The notes below the pieces were generated by a model that was not told the DNA's origin, did not search any database, and saw only the letters and a program-made list of their open reading frames with translations. Below, piece by piece: positions 1 through 6,827 of a stretch of DNA of 18,441 bases. The position numbers and the translations under genes were made by a program. Source of the stretch: Deltaproteobacteria bacterium (GTDB lineage Bacteria; Desulfobacterota; Desulfobacteria; Desulfobacterales; UBA11574); the NCBI GenBank assembly GCA_019314155.1, contig JAFCZV010000020.1:1-18441 (forward strand). The letters are read 5' to 3'. Position 1 is the stretch's first letter, and each line of letters opens with the position of its first letter.

Positions 1-2881
1 TGCCCATACCGCCAAAAGGCTGGCGCAGAACAATGGCGCCGGTGGTTTCTCGATTGATGTACAGATTCCCTGCTTTTATGCGGTCTTTCCAGTATTCCTG
101 CTCCCGACGGTCCAGGCTCTCCAGCCCCGAAGTCAATCCGTAACCGGTCTGGTTGACCATCTCAATGGCATGATCCAGATTTTCGGCGCACATCACACCG
201 AGGAGGGGGCCGAAAAACTCGGTGACGTGCGTAAAGCTTCTCTGCTGCACCCCCCATTTGATGCCCGGTGTCCACAGAAAGGGATTGCCCTGAACATTTT
301 CCGGTTTTAACGCCCAGGATTCACCGGCCTCCAATTGCGTCATCGCTCGTTTCAAATCCCCTGCCGGCGGCTGGATCAGGGGCCCCATTCTGTTTTCAAA
401 ATCCCAGCAAGAACCTACAGCATTGCTGCGGGCGGCATCGACCAGTTGTCTTTTAAACGATTCGTCCTCATACATCTCCCGTTCCAGGATCAGCAATGAC
501 GTTGCCGAACATTTCTGGCCGCAATTGCTAAAGGCCGAGTGAAGCACATGTTTGACAGCCTGGCTTCTATCGGCCATGGCGGTAACGATGGTCGCGTTTT
601 TCCCGCCGGTTTCCGCCGTAAGAAAAACCCCCGGTCTTTGTTTTAAAATGGTCATCCCGGTATCGGTCCCGCCTGTCATAATAATAAAATCAACATCTGA
701 ATGTTCAGCCAGATTTGTACCGGATGTCGAGCCGGAACACGGCAGAAACTGCAAAACATTTTTAGAGACGCCGCCGTTCCAAAAACATTGGCACAAGTGC
801 CATGCGGTCAGGACCGCCGCCGATGACGGTTTGAATATCACCGTGTTGCCGGCAGCCAGTGATGCCACGATGCCGCCACAGGGGATCGCGATGGGAAAAT
901 TCCACGGAGAAATGACCAGCCCCAATCCCTTGCCGCAGCATTGAACATTTTCCAGATCCGTAAAGGCCCTTGCGGAAAAAGGATAATATTCGGCAAAATC
1001 CACGGCTTCCGAGACTTCGGCGTCGGCTTCGGTAAAAATCTTCCCGGTATCGGCAGCTGCAGCACCAATCAGGTCCCCCCTGGCCTTACGAATTTCCATG
1101 GCCACCTGCGATAGTACAGCATGGCGTTGGGCCATACTTTTTAATCGCCATCCGTCCGGATCGTCCCTGCCCGTTGCCAGAGCCCGGTTCACATCCTCTT
1201 CAACGGCTTCAGCATAGGCGGCCACACGGATTTCTTCCGGAAGCTGGGAACGGTCCATAGATTCTCTGATCGGCCGGTTCGCAAAAATTTCCTTTCCGGC
1301 CACCACCAGGGGAATTTTTTCCAGCGGATCAGACGAAGATTTTTTCCATCTTCCCCGGACGGCTTGGGCCCATCTGCGATTTGCAGCCAACGACCAGTCT
1401 GTATCCGGTTCGTTGTTGAACTCGTTTTCGTGGAGCGTCCCCATTGTTTCGGGGAACGATTCATGTTCCCGATTCTGGATGCGGTTCGGCGTCTTGCCGG
1501 CTCGCTCCTTGTAATGATACGAATCAACAAACTGTTCTTTTAGAAACTCCCATGCGTTGGAATCTGTTTTGAGACTAAACGAATACCGCAGAAAGTTTTC
1601 CGCATCGGTATTTTCATCCAGCCGGCGGATGAGATAGGCAATGGCATTGATGAATTGCGCTTTGGTAGCAACCGGAGCGTAAAGCATGATATCACCGGGC
1701 ATTTCATGAATGGCCCGCCGAACATGATCGGCCATTCCCTCCAGCATTTCAAAAGAAAAATAATCGGCAACTCGATTTTGCCGGGCCATCTGATACGCAT
1801 AGGCCAGCTCAAACAAATTGTGGGACGCAATGCCCAAATGAACCGCATGGATATTCTCCGGCGCCATACCGAAATCGATCATTCGCTTGTAATTGGCATC
1901 CACGGACAGCTTGTTATCATATGGCGCCAGGGGCCAGTTCCGAATCGCCGACTCCAGCTTTTCCATCTCCATGTTGGCCCCTTTGACGATGCGGATTCTG
2001 ATGGGGCTGCCGCCATTTGCCACCCGTAGTTTGGCCCAGGCCGTAAGTTCTTGCTGCACGGAATACGAGTCCGGCAAATAGGCCTGCAAAGCAATTCCTG
2101 CAGGATAATCTTTAAATACATCTTGCTCCAGGGTCATTTTAAACACTGCAACGGTAATCTCCAGGTCCCGATATTCTTCCATATCTAGGGCAACCAATTT
2201 GGGAGCCGTGGTCTTGTCATTTCGGATGTAAACATTATCCCTGGCCACCTTGTAAAGCAGGGTAAGACGGTCTTTCAAGATTTGGATCGTATGCTCAAAC
2301 GCCAAGGGTTCGATTTGAGAGTAGATGGTGGAAATTTTGATGGAAATACATTCAATCTCCGGATTTTTCAAATCGTTAATATATGTATCGAGACGAAGAA
2401 GCGTTTCGGTCTCACCGAGAAGGGCTTCTCCCAGATGATTGATGTTCATCTGAACCCCTTGTTTTTTCCTTTTCTGCAAGTGTGCATGCAACTCGTCCGC
2501 TTCACCCGGAATAATGGCACGGCTGCTGTCGTGACGCATTTTGTCGATCATTTTTGGGATTGAAATACTGGGGATATACCGACCCAAGCCGAGAAACATT
2601 TGTACCAGCAGCTTATCCACGGATGAAAAAAAATCGGGTACACCATATTTTCTAAGCAGACTGTTGATCTGATCCGCAACACGAGCCGGGTTATGGGACC
2701 TAAAGCTTTGATCGATCATTTTTGTTAGAATCACTTTGTCCATGGGATGGGTCAACAGACGCATCATTTGCTCGGCAATCCCCTTTTCCTCTGAAGTCAA
2801 CAACGCATTGGCACGATTCTGCCAGGCTTCTGCAAGGGCAATGGCCTCATTTATGATTGTCTCATCATGTTGTGGATCCAT
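1..2881 (-). CDS. putA: Bifunctional proline dehydrogenase / L-glutamate-gamma-semialdehyde dehydrogenase (PutA), 3' end cut by window
   Basis: Oxidises proline to P5C (FAD, PRODH domain) and then glutamate semialdehyde to glutamate (NAD, ALDH domain). I translated the minus strand codon by codon over lines 1 to about 2760 and found one open frame, about 960 residues in the window, with no stop or frameshift. PRODH marks: EYRDL near residues 236-240, VKGANMEME around Lys300, and the C-terminal RRLDENT at 419-425. ALDH marks: SPWNFPIAIPCGG, ETGGKN with Glu757, and NCGQKCSA with catalytic Cys791; the window ends inside RQPFGGMG, close to the expected C-terminus. The N-terminus (MDPQHDET) goes straight into the PRODH arm. 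There is no ribbon-helix-helix DNA-binding domain, so this is not a self-regulating trifunctional PutA. The start at 2881 has a weak GGGG-type ribosome site about 10 bases upstream. Short unrelated frames inside this gene are shadows. Identity is very secure; the true C-terminal end is not visible. Confidence 0.96.
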   Translation of the reverse strand, partial: MDPQHDETIINEAIALAEAWQNRANALLTSEEKGIAEQMMRLLTHPMDKVILTKMIDQSFRSHNPARVADQINSLLRKYGVPDFFSSVDKLLVQMFLGLGRYIPSISIPKMIDKMRHDSSRAIIPGEADELHAHLQKRKKQGVQMNINHLGEALLGETETLLRLDTYINDLKNPEIECISIKISTIYSQIEPLAFEHTIQILKDRLTLLYKVARDNVYIRNDKTTAPKLVALDMEEYRDLEITVAVFKMTLEQDVFKDYPAGIALQAYLPDSYSVQQELTAWAKLRVANGGSPIRIRIVKGANMEMEKLESAIRNWPLAPYDNKLSVDANYKRMIDFGMAPENIHAVHLGIASHNLFELAYAYQMARQNRVADYFSFEMLEGMADHVRRAIHEMPGDIMLYAPVATKAQFINAIAYLIRRLDENTDAENFLRYSFSLKTDSNAWEFLKEQFVDSYHYKERAGKTPNRIQNREHESFPETMGTLHENEFNNEPDTDWSLAANRRWAQAVRGRWKKSSSDPLEKIPLVVAGKEIFANRPIRESMDRSQLPEEIRVAAYAEAVEEDVNRALATGRDDPDGWRLKSMAQRHAVLSQVAMEIRKARGDLIGAAAADTGKIFTEADAEVSEAVDFAEYYPFSARAFTDLENVQCCGKGLGLVISPWNFPIAIPCGGIVASLAAGNTVIFKPSSAAVLTAWHLCQCFWNGGVSKNVLQFLPCSGSTSGTNLAEHSDVDFIIMTGGTDTGMTILKQRPGVFLTAETGGKNATIVTAMADRSQAVKHVLHSAFSNCGQKCSATSLLILEREMYEDESFKRQLVDAARSNAVGSCWDFENRMGPLIQPPAGDLKRAMTQLEAGESWALKPENVQGNPFLWTPGIKWGVQQRSFTHVTEFFGPLLGVMCAENLDHAIEMVNQTGYGLTSGLESLDRREQEYWKDRIKAGNLYINRETTGAIVLRQPFGGMG

Positions 2882-2913
2882 GGAATTTTATCCCCTATCG
2901 ACCGGTTTGAAAC

Positions 2914-2955
2914 ACCCTAATTAATCGTAAACAAAATGGGAAAAATAATTAGGGT
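2914..2955. promoter_or_regulatory. Inverted repeat upstream of putA, candidate operator
   Basis: A perfect 10-base inverted repeat, ACCCTAATTA (2914-2923) and TAATTAGGGT (2946-2955), is separated by 22 bases and begins 33 bases upstream of the putA start codon. The arm centres are 32 bases apart, close to three helical turns, which suits a dimeric or tetrameric regulator. A related TTAATTAGG occurs at about 3102-3110 in the same gap. Binding by a regulator is inference; it could instead form a weak stem-loop in the putA leader. Confidence 0.4.
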
Positions 2956-2964
2956 AACATATGC

Positions 2965-2991
2965 TTGACAGTTCTGCGTTGAACTTATAAT
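2965..2991 (+). promoter_or_regulatory. Possible sigma70 promoter reading towards proX
   Basis: A perfect TTGACA (2965-2970) is followed by a perfect TATAAT (2986-2991), but the spacer is only 15 bases, shorter than the optimal 17. A start near 2998 would leave a leader of about 230 bases before proX. Both hexamers match consensus, but the spacing makes this uncertain. Confidence 0.35.
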
Positions 2992-3136
2992 TCAAAGCCG
3001 TTAATTAATAACTCAAGATTCCCACCCTTAATTTTCAGCAACGCCAATACAGCGTTGCAGGCCGGGAAAATTTTTTAACGTAAAATCATATGGATGCGAT
3101 GCTTAATTAGGATCAAAAAGAATTCCAAAATATATA

Positions 3137-3164
3137 CTTTGTGTCTTTGTGCCTTAGTGGTTAA
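3137..3164. repeat. Degenerate CTTTGTG-type short repeat
   Basis: Three imperfect units in a row (CTTTGTG, TCTTTGTG, CCTTAGTG) followed by GTTAA. Similar low-complexity strings recur between genes in many bacterial genomes, as I recall; its role, if any, is unknown. It lies about 60 bases upstream of proX. Confidence 0.4.
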
Positions 3165-3226
3165 CATTTTCTTGCTTCAGTTTATCCAGCCTAAGGTTCA
3201 TGTGAATCATATAGGAGATTTTTGAA

Positions 3227-3715
3227 ATGACCGACATTTACAAATTTCTAGCCGATCACCAGATAGAGTACGAACGCCACAATCATCCCCCGGTTTTTAC
3301 GGTTGAGGACGTCAATCGACTTGTTCCGCCACTACCGGCGGCAAAGACAAAAAGTCTTTTTTTACGCGACACCAAAGGATTAAGATATTTTCTGATAATT
3401 GTCAGAGGTGAAAAACGGGTCAATTTAAAAGCACTGCCGGCAATTCTTAACAGCAGCAAATTGCGGTTTGGCTCTCCGGAACACTTGAAAAAATATCTGG
3501 GTGTGGACCCCGGATCTGTCTCCATTTTTGCGGCTGTGAACGATATGGATAAAGCGGTAGAGATAATCATAGACACAGCTTTATGGGAGTCAGACGCTTT
3601 TCAGTTCCATCCCCTTGTAAACACAAGCACCCTGGTTATTTCACGGGATAATATCAAACGTTTTCTGGGTAAAACCGGCCATGAAACTCAAGTGCTCGAC
3701 GTTCCCGGATTATAG
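3227..3715 (+). CDS. proX: Prolyl-tRNA deacylase, ProX/PrdX type (YbaK/EbsC fold)
   Basis: A free-standing trans-editing enzyme of the YbaK/ProRS-INS superfamily. The ProX branch hydrolyses alanine wrongly attached to tRNA-Pro. At 162 aa it is the usual length for this single-domain cytosolic protein. Visible marks: HPPVFTVED near residues 20-28, the PAAKTKSLFLRD segment with the conserved lysine (about Lys42), LGVDPGSVS around 91-99, and FHPLVNTSTLVIS around His128, the pattern that separates ProX from YbaK and from AaRS-embedded INS domains. An AGGAG site at 3213-3217 stands 9 bases before the ATG, which fixes the start. It is divergent from putA and its last 28 bases overlap the end of ridA on the other strand. 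The substrate is assigned from the family. Confidence 0.92.
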   Translation: MTDIYKFLADHQIEYERHNHPPVFTVEDVNRLVPPLPAAKTKSLFLRDTKGLRYFLIIVRGEKRVNLKALPAILNSSKLRFGSPEHLKKYLGVDPGSVSIFAAVNDMDKAVEIIIDTALWESDAFQFHPLVNTSTLVISRDNIKRFLGKTGHETQVLDVPGL

Positions 3716-4089
3716 CATGCAATGCACTTGATTTCTATGCAGGCGCCTTTGGGCAGCCCACTAACCTCCACGACGGCCCTGGCCGGGCGATGCGCTGAAA
3801 AATATTCGGCGTATATTTCGTTGAAATCAGCAAAATTGTTCAAATCAATAACAAAAACATCCACGGCAACCACATGGTTGAGATCGTATCCTGCGGCCAG
3901 TACCACCTGTCGCAGGTTCTCCAGTGCCTGTCTGGCCTGGGGAACAAAATCAGGACCGATCAGTTCTCCGGTCTCAGGTTCCATTCCAAGCTGCCCGCTT
4001 ACAAAAAGCCAGGGCGCCACAGCGATCCCCTGAGAATACGGCCCGATGGCCGCCGGCGCTTGATCTGTTTGAATCACTTTACATGCCAT
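3688..4089 (-). CDS. ridA: RidA family reactive enamine/imine deaminase
   Basis: YjgF/YER057c/UK114 family protein, 133 aa. It hydrolyses reactive enamine/imine intermediates such as 2-aminoacrylate released by PLP enzymes. Visible marks: APAAIGPYSQ near the N-terminus, VSGQLGMEPETGEL, the substrate-binding arginine in RPAR (Arg104), and LPKGACIEIKCIA with the conserved glutamate at about 119. An upstream in-frame ATG would add 17 residues, but I choose MACKVIQT because GGGAGG sits 5 bases before it and the alignment to the family begins there. The gene converges on proX with a 28-bp overlap of the 3' ends. It is probably a single-gene unit. Confidence 0.93.
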   Translation of the reverse strand: MACKVIQTDQAPAAIGPYSQGIAVAPWLFVSGQLGMEPETGELIGPDFVPQARQALENLRQVVLAAGYDLNHVVAVDVFVIDLNNFADFNEIYAEYFSAHRPARAVVEVSGLPKGACIEIKCIACYNPGTSST

Positions 4090-4198
4090 AATATCCTCCC
4101 TTCTTGTCCAGTTTATTTTTGAAATTACTAAGGAGTACAAATCCTACTTGACATTTTTACTGATTTACTGATTTTGATATTAAAACAGAAGAAGTTAC

Positions 4199-4304
4199 AA
4201 GTGAGCTAAAGTTAAGGAATTTTTCAGCCAATTATATTTAATGACAGCGCGTTAGCGCTACCTCAACTTTAGGCACTTTAGCTCACTTCAAACTTTAGGC
4301 ACTT
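4199..4304. repeat. Intergenic palindromic repeat with direct-repeat tail
   Basis: The 14-base arms AAGTGAGCTAAAGT (4199-4212) and its reverse complement (4275-4288) enclose about 62 bases containing a small AGCGC-GTTA-GCGCT hairpin. A direct repeat AACTTTAGGCACTT follows at 4265-4278 and 4291-4304. The 13 bases at 4263-4275 recur exactly at 16876-16888, so this is a dispersed family in this genome. It lies in the 285-bp gap between the antiporter and ridA, where I see no gene. Confidence 0.65.
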
Positions 4305-4374
4305 GTAAAAAGACTTCGGTAATATTTCCAGTGATAAGGGTTATGTAGAGTATCTAATTGACTTATTAAATACT

Positions 4375-5859
4375 CTACCAGTCATAGAGAATTTCCCAAT
4401 GATCCTGAAATGACCCGTCTTTCTGGGTGTAATGATACGAAAGCGTTTTACCTGTGCCCGCTCCCGTATTTTTGCTTTCTCTCCAGTACCGCAAATAAAT
4501 GGCCGGAAGTGAACCCAAAGCACCTTCGGAACTGCCTGGTTTCGCGGGATCCTTCAGCCACACTTCTTTTTGCTCGATCACCTTCCATATAGATCCGGAG
4601 ACTTTGCTCCTGACCCTCTCACCCACATGGGGAAGCGCCAGCTTCTCCCGCAACTCTTTAAACCTGTACATGGAAAGTTCGCCGTAATCTAGGATTTTTT
4701 CACCAAAAATCGTAATGCCAATTGCCCCTATGGGCGCCGTTAGGAGAATGGACAAAACCGCGACAGCCAGAATTACCTCTCCCGAAGCGACACCGGCCGC
4801 AAGGGGAACCGCCCCAATGGCAGCCTGGACAGTGGCTTTGGGAATGTACGCCACAACACAAAAGAGTCTTTCTTTCCAATCAAAAGGCGTCCCGATGAGT
4901 GACACATACGTACCGACACTTCTAAAGATAAGACCGATGAAAATAACCAGGGTTCCGGCCAATCCTGCTTTCCAGGCCACATGAATGTTCACCTGGGCCC
5001 CCACCAGAACAAAGAGCAAAAGCTCTGCAAATATCCATAGTTTCTTTAGTTTCTGAGAAATAATATGTGCGATGGGCTCTGATTTTTCCAAAATGACGAA
5101 CCCGATGGCCATAACGCCCAGAAGGCTTGCCACAGGCACATACGCTTCGCAAAACGATTCCAGCCAGGTAAGAACTATGGCCACCCCCATGACCATCATC
5201 GTCCGTTTAGGGGGACGCCAGTCATATTTTGTAAAAAGACGGTACAAAAAATATCCGGGAATGATTCCTACGATAATCCCCAGTGTGATGGAAATGGGAA
5301 TTTCAGCCAGCTGAATAAAAATATTGCTCTGATCTCCACCGTACATACCTAAAAATACGGTAAACAGAACGATAACAAAAACATCATCCAACGAAGAAGC
5401 ACCCAGGATCATGGTGGGGATTCCCTTTTTAGACCCCCGCCCTCGATCCATAAAGTCGATCATCAGGGGAACGACAACAGCCGGAGAGACCGCAGCCAAG
5501 ATGGAACCCAGAATGGCGGCCTCGAGATAGGTTATATTTAGTAGCCAGGGCGCCACAAGCATAACCCCGCCGATTTCAAAAACAGCCGGCACGGCGCTCA
5601 TGATAACCGCAGCCCGTCCGACCCGTCTCAAGGCATCCCGGCGGAGTTCAAATCCGGCCCGAAGCAGAATCACGATCAGGGCTATTTTTCTGAAATCTCC
5701 TGAAACTCCCATCATTTCAGGAGACATAAAATTCAACACATAAGGACCGACCAGAACCCCGACGATAAGCATGCCGATCAGACCGGGCAATTGCAGGCGT
5801 CTAAACAGATAATCAGCGACTAACCCCAAAATGATGATGAGCGCCAAGCTGAAAGCCAT
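4375..5859 (-). CDS. Cation/proton antiporter (CPA superfamily) with a soluble C-terminal extension
   Basis: 494-aa inner-membrane protein predicted to exchange Na+ or K+ for protons. Residues 1 to about 390 are a chain of hydrophobic segments typical of the Na+/H+ exchanger fold. They carry LPGLIGMLIVGVLVGP near the N-terminus, SPAVVVP at 125-131, a paired aspartate in SSLDDV (Asp158-Asp159), and IPKATVQAAIGAVPL around 339-353. Two adjacent aspartates are typical of electrogenic CPA2-like carriers rather than the Asn-Asp of CPA1, but the rest resembles NhaP-like proteins, so subfamily is left open. The last ~100 residues are soluble and rich in Trp/Tyr (WKVIEQKEVWL, YLRYWRES, HYTQKDGSFQDHWE), with no RCK/TrkA-N motif that I can see. 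AGAGG lies 5 bases before the ATG. The 5' gap of 187 bp suggests its own promoter. Ion specificity cannot be read from sequence. Confidence 0.87.
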   Translation of the reverse strand: MAFSLALIIILGLVADYLFRRLQLPGLIGMLIVGVLVGPYVLNFMSPEMMGVSGDFRKIALIVILLRAGFELRRDALRRVGRAAVIMSAVPAVFEIGGVMLVAPWLLNITYLEAAILGSILAAVSPAVVVPLMIDFMDRGRGSKKGIPTMILGASSLDDVFVIVLFTVFLGMYGGDQSNIFIQLAEIPISITLGIIVGIIPGYFLYRLFTKYDWRPPKRTMMVMGVAIVLTWLESFCEAYVPVASLLGVMAIGFVILEKSEPIAHIISQKLKKLWIFAELLLFVLVGAQVNIHVAWKAGLAGTLVIFIGLIFRSVGTYVSLIGTPFDWKERLFCVVAYIPKATVQAAIGAVPLAAGVASGEVILAVAVLSILLTAPIGAIGITIFGEKILDYGELSMYRFKELREKLALPHVGERVRSKVSGSIWKVIEQKEVWLKDPAKPGSSEGALGSLPAIYLRYWRESKNTGAGTGKTLSYHYTQKDGSFQDHWEILYDW

Positions 5860-6046
5860 GGTTACCTCTTTTTTAGTTTGCCGTTACCCTAACCCGGATA
5901 TGCCTGAATTAAAAGGGGAATGCCAAAATTTCATCCGCGCCGCAAATATGATGATGAGCAATATGAATGGCGAATATGGAACAAGGAATTTCTTACGTAA
6001 AAATAAGCGCTTAAAAAATATAGATCCGGGCTCAAAGCACCCGATT

Positions 6047-6463
6047 TTAGGCAAAAATCAATTTTTTGACTTCATCCAGAAGCGGTGCTTTTAATTCACG
6101 CCATTTGGGTTGAATCGCCTTGTCCCCATGCCATTCGAATTCAACCGCATCAAATTTTTCGGGGATATCATGTAACGGCTCGACCCCATATTGGTGTTCC
6201 GGATAATACTCTACCCAAAGCATTCGATGGGGATCGATATTGAACTCCTTTGAAACCAGGGTGGCGATGTGGCTGCTGCAGCTTCTTACCGACATTTTAC
6301 TGTCTTCAACGTCGGACACCACAACAATAATAGGCCTTAAATGCATCAGGCCTTTTTTATCTCCCCTTTTAAGATCATAGATGCGCAGCCTGCATTTCCC
6401 GCTACCGAGTTTAAGCTTTCCGCCCCAACCATGCCAGAAAAATATATCATCGTGTACAAGCAT
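6047..6463 (-). CDS. Hypothetical 138-aa protein downstream of fmdB-like gene
   Basis: I do not recognise this family. The predicted protein is soluble and mixed alpha/beta, with no signal peptide or membrane segment. Visible features: an aromatic/glycine start FFWHGWGG, a basic GKCRLRIYDLKRGDKKG, a hydrophobic strand PIIVVVSDVED, SVRSCSSHIATLVSKEF, MLWVEYYPEHQYG and FDAVEFEWHGD. Cys24 and Cys62 plus several His residues could bind metal, but no classic motif is visible. A longer frame begins at 6580 but overlaps the zinc ribbon gene for nearly 100 bases and reads as out-of-frame fmdB sequence, so I prefer the internal ATG at 6463, 22 bases after the fmdB stop. The ribosome site there is weak. 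The close spacing suggests co-transcription with fmdB. Confidence 0.7.
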   Translation of the reverse strand: MLVHDDIFFWHGWGGKLKLGSGKCRLRIYDLKRGDKKGLMHLRPIIVVVSDVEDSKMSVRSCSSHIATLVSKEFNIDPHRMLWVEYYPEHQYGVEPLHDIPEKFDAVEFEWHGDKAIQPKWRELKAPLLDEVKKLIFA

Positions 6464-6485
6464 AAAATTATCTTGGGCAAAACAC

Positions 6486-6731
6486 CTATCGTGTATGCCC
6501 GGGTATTTCGTAAGTGGAGCACGAACCGCTTCCACAGGTTCTGGTCTGGGATTTAACCCCCTGGCCAGTCCCGGAGCCAATGCCCATGCTGTAGTTGGTA
6601 GAACTCAAAACCCGTTCGAGATCCTCGCCGGCACACTTTGGGCATTTGAGTTCAATTTCTTCATCCTTATTCATGAGGAGAAGCTCGATAAATTCCTCAC
6701 ATTTTAAGCACTTAAATTCATATATCGGCAT
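6486..6731 (-). CDS. FmdB-family small zinc ribbon protein
   Basis: 81-aa protein opening with MPIYEFKCLKCEEFIEL, the hallmark of the FmdB/CxxC_CxxC_SSSS putative regulatory family. Two CxxC knuckles (Cys8/Cys11 and Cys30/Cys33) should bind one zinc. The tail is Gly/Ser-rich with a further pair, Cys66 and Cys71. The family name comes from a putative regulator of formamidase/amidase genes in methylotrophs; in anaerobes such genes are scattered and their role is unknown. AAAGGAG stands 7 bases before the ATG. It is 96 bp downstream of the sensor kinase and 22 bp upstream of an unrecognised gene. The family call is secure, a function is not. Confidence 0.88.
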   Translation of the reverse strand: MPIYEFKCLKCEEFIELLLMNKDEEIELKCPKCAGEDLERVLSSTNYSMGIGSGTGQGVKSQTRTCGSGSCSTYEIPGHTR

Positions 6732-6827
6732 ATTAACACTCCTTTAGATCCTTGAGCATAGAATCTGTATGATTTTTTTTTAAAATATGGATCGACAATG
6801 ATCTTTTCCATCATATTCACTAAATTG

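Larger units (their letters stand above)
2882..3226. other. 345-bp divergent intergenic region between putA and proX
   Basis: No convincing coding frame. It holds the putA-proximal inverted repeat, a possible plus-strand promoter, a small hairpin (CAACGC ... GCGTTG near 3040-3058), and a stretch at 3137-3164 built from degenerate CTTTGTG-like units. As the shared upstream region of two divergent genes it is where their control should lie. Confidence 0.7.

Noticed and set aside
268..2563. Several open frames of 60-130 codons on both strands
   Set aside because: They lie inside the continuous putA frame, which I read codon by codon; their translations have no domain logic.
4148..4181. TTGACA at 4148-4153 as a plus-strand promoter
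   Set aside because: No acceptable -10 at 16-18 bases and no plus-strand gene downstream for several kilobases.
6464..6580. Longer start for the 138-aa hypothetical gene at 6580
   Set aside because: The extra 39 residues are the out-of-frame reading of the fmdB-like gene, which has a strong ribosome site and clear family match.
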